Shown piece by piece: positions 57,049 through 59,010 of a stretch of 59,010 nucleotides of DNA. Made by a program: the position numbers and the translations under genes. Within the stretch, counting starts at the first letter, position 1, and every line of letters starts with the position of its first letter. Source of the DNA: Spirochaetia bacterium UBA5763. Its GTDB lineage: Bacteria > Spirochaetota > UBA4802 > UBA5550. The stretch covers positions 1 through 59,010 of the forward strand of contig DIEX01000018.1 of assembly GCA_002418835.1 (NCBI GenBank), in the 5' to 3' direction. Under the pieces are notes generated by a model. It saw nothing but the letters and a program-made list of their open reading frames with translations. It did no database searches and was not told the DNA's origin.

Positions 57049-59010
57049 TCAGTCAAATCTGAATGGCGGGTATTCGTCTGTAAGTCCAAGGAGGAAAGAT
57101 GATATCCTTGCAAGATACCTGAAGTACCTTGTGAGGAATATAAAGAGCGGATTGGGCCATCTCCTTGTTATAATAACAGTGATTATACCTGCCAGGTAAA
57201 CAAAGGGAACCAGAAGGGTCAGCAGCGACATTATGATAAAATGCGGTATCGTGATGAACCAGATTCCGATAATAGTGAGCCTCAGTATCGCAAGATTCCT
57301 TGAGTATTTTACAGGATAGGTAATATTAAGCTGCATCTGGTGGCTCAGGCTCTCCCTTCCGGCATAGACCGGCCTGTCCTCAACAATACCTGTGATATTA
57401 GTTTTGATATAGAGGAAGTATCTCAGCGTATTTTCAGTAATCTGCGAGAAGTCCTCAACACAGCGCCCTGTTGAAAGGATCACTATCTGGTTTATGAATC
57501 CTAATATACCTGAAAGTATTGTATAAATAAGCATTACAATGAAATGCGGGATCATGCTGAACATGTAAAGCCCTATAAGCCTCAGAAAAGCACCGAGTCT
57601 TGAATACTTAAGAGAATAATCTATTGAGAAGGTTGTGCTCCCCTTTGCCGGGGTATAGTTCTCTTCACCTGTTTCTTCATATTCAAGTATATCCAGATCC
57701 ACCGGACGTACGGCAGTTTCAGATATTTCAGATAACTCAATGTTTTCAAACTCATCAAGTCCTTCAATAATTATATCATTATCTTTAGCGGACTTAAACT
57801 CCTCCTCCCTTATTACAGCCTCATATTCCTCAAGATCTATTTCAGGGAGGTCATCAACAGTTTCTGAAAGGAGCTTTTCATCTGCCGGGGCCTCTTCCCC
57901 TATTACCTGCAGTTTGAGATCGGGATCAACTTCATCAAGGGAGAGAAAGAGTTCCTCCTCTTCAGCTTCGGAGTGTTCACGTTTAATCTCCTCTTCTGTA
58001 AGTTCACTGAAAGTCAGGCCCGCGTCATCAAGAGTAAGTTTCTCATCCTCCTCTGTCATTTCGCCGGACATTATTTCAGGAGTCTCTGCAACTTCTATAT
58101 CCAGGGTCTCAAGGTCGATTGTGATGCTTTCATCCTCTTCAGCTTCTTCAATGGCTGCTTTTCGGGATGGTTTTTCCTCAAGTTCTTCAATGTCTACGTC
58201 CATTTCATCAACGCTGAGTATAAGGTCCTCTTCTGCTGATTCATCCATTGCCTCAGCAGCGGACTTTGACTTCACGGTTTTTTCAGCAGGGAGGTTAATT
58301 TCACTTTCATCAAGATCTATGTCAAGTGAATCGAGATCCAGTGTTATATCGTCTTCAGGAGGTGCCGGCCTTTTCGCCGCAGCTTCGGCATGTGCCGGAG
58401 CACCCTTTTTATCTTCCGCGAATTCATCTTCAAATTCGTCTATATTGAGAAACAATTCCTCTTCATCAGCAGAGGGTATTTCACCTGTTTTGTCAGGCTT
58501 ATGGATATCACCGGCTTCTTCAATATCAATGTCAAGTGACTCCATGTCTATGGTGATATCATCATCAAAGAGGGGCTCATCTTCTTTACCTTTCGGAGCA
58601 GGTTTGGCTGTATCATCGAAGGATATAAACTCATCCTCTGACAGCGGGATATCACCTTCAAGTTCAATGTCAAGTTCATCGAGATTTACTGTAATGTCAT
58701 CATCAACGGTTTTCTCTTTACCCGTTTTTTTTGAAACCAGCAAATCCTCTTCTGCCGGGAGTTCAGCGAACATGGCGTCAATATCGTCCTGGGATGAAAC
58801 TTTTACATCTCTGTCACCCGGGGTTTTGCCTGGAGATTCGACTTCAAGTTCAAGGCCAATATCGAGAAGGTCTTCATCTATATTTCTATCTTTTTTACTC
58901 TCTTCAGGGGTTTCGGTTTCATCTATAATAAATTCATCATCGAAAAGAATCTCATCTTCAGCAGAAACAGCTTTCTTTGCAGGCTTCTCCTCTTCGAGGA
59001 ATATATCTTC
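57049..59010 (-). CDS. Acidic-repeat protein with two C-terminal DUF4389 domains (5' end outside window)
   Basis: The frame stays open to the right edge (654 codons visible, no stop), so the start lies beyond 59,010. The visible N-terminal 460 residues are extremely acidic with repeats such as DDITVNLDELDIEL, DDITIDMESLDIDI, DDITLDLDSLDIDL and ESITIDLETLDIEV, and a DDIDAMFAEL segment. The C-terminal 190 residues hold two tandem DUF4389 membrane units, each with LxR...P...H.I pairs of helices; the first has STGRCVEDF, the second ends LLGLTDEYPPFRFD. The function is unknown. A membrane anchor with a long cytoplasmic interaction arm is a reasonable picture. Confidence 0.8.
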   Translation of the reverse strand, partial: EDIFLEEEKPAKKAVSAEDEILFDDEFIIDETETPEESKKDRNIDEDLLDIGLELEVESPGKTPGDRDVKVSSQDDIDAMFAELPAEEDLLVSKKTGKEKTVDDDITVNLDELDIELEGDIPLSEDEFISFDDTAKPAPKGKEDEPLFDDDITIDMESLDIDIEEAGDIHKPDKTGEIPSADEEELFLNIDEFEDEFAEDKKGAPAHAEAAAKRPAPPEDDITLDLDSLDIDLDESEINLPAEKTVKSKSAAEAMDESAEEDLILSVDEMDVDIEELEEKPSRKAAIEEAEEDESITIDLETLDIEVAETPEIMSGEMTEEDEKLTLDDAGLTFSELTEEEIKREHSEAEEEELFLSLDEVDPDLKLQVIGEEAPADEKLLSETVDDLPEIDLEEYEAVIREEEFKSAKDNDIIIEGLDEFENIELSEISETAVRPVDLDILEYEETGEENYTPAKGSTTFSIDYSLKYSRLGAFLRLIGLYMFSMIPHFIVMLIYTILSGILGFINQIVILSTGRCVEDFSQITENTLRYFLYIKTNITGIVEDRPVYAGRESLSHQMQLNITYPVKYSRNLAILRLTIIGIWFITIPHFIIMSLLTLLVPFVYLAGIITVIITRRWPNPLFIFLTRYFRYLARISSFLLGLTDEYPPFRFD

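Overview
The window (59,010 bp) is a dense bacterial chromosome segment: outer-membrane and lipoprotein genes, a Gram-negative-type signalling repertoire, ferrous-iron uptake, Fe-S flavoproteins and HypA/HypB. No rRNA, tRNA, CRISPR array or intact insertion sequence was recognised. The order PASTA protein - rpe - rpsP - khpA - rimM - trmD - rplS - rnhB, followed by FliK-like and FlhB-like genes, plus RsbU/V/W and HD-GYP proteins, fits an anaerobic spirochaete-like lineage. The phylum is an inference, not proven.

Layout. 1-3,230: hybrid histidine kinase with a disturbed 5' end, a decayed gene, and a Phd/RelE-type toxin-antitoxin pair with a perfect 46-bp palindromic operator. 3,228-8,598 (-): one tight seven-gene operon joining iron-linked genes (DUF2325, flavodoxin, DUF2023, FeoA) to an RsbU/V/W partner switch. 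8,870-12,623 (+): crotonase, ADP-forming acyl-CoA ligase and a second crotonase. 12,762-16,952: SNF2-family helicase broken by one in-frame TAA. 17,110-18,243: Fic protein behind a large nested inverted repeat. 18,400-22,044 (-): feoA-feoB-feoC and an HD-GYP phosphodiesterase. 22,163-27,525 (-): GlgD-like protein, TPR protein and a degenerate SbcC/SbcD-like (YhaN/YhaO-like) pair. 28,237-34,940 (-): hypB, two large paralogous Fe-S flavoproteins, hypA. 35,482-41,201 (+): decayed lipoprotein gene, outer-membrane protein, DUF5692 membrane protein, alpha/beta hydrolase, chemoreceptor, TetR regulator. 41,304-48,792 (+): ribosomal/tRNA-modification operon with flagellar-like and HD-GYP genes. 48,796-51,573 (-): dtd, trxA, FAD oxidoreductase, small orphan. 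51,796-57,025 (+): hybrid kinase, aconitase, Cys-rich protein. 57,049-59,010 (-): acidic-repeat protein with two DUF4389 domains, cut by the window edge.

How the genes work together. Three minus-strand promoters (DUF2325 operon, feoA, HD-GYP gene) carry the same TTAG-N6-CTAA box, suggesting one metal-responsive repressor that ties iron uptake, flavodoxin, an RsbUVW switch and cyclic-di-GMP turnover together. The two flavoproteins between hypA and hypB, with no hydrogenase nearby, are the most unusual metabolic cluster. Several genes are visibly decaying, and three separate lesions are in-frame TAA codons.
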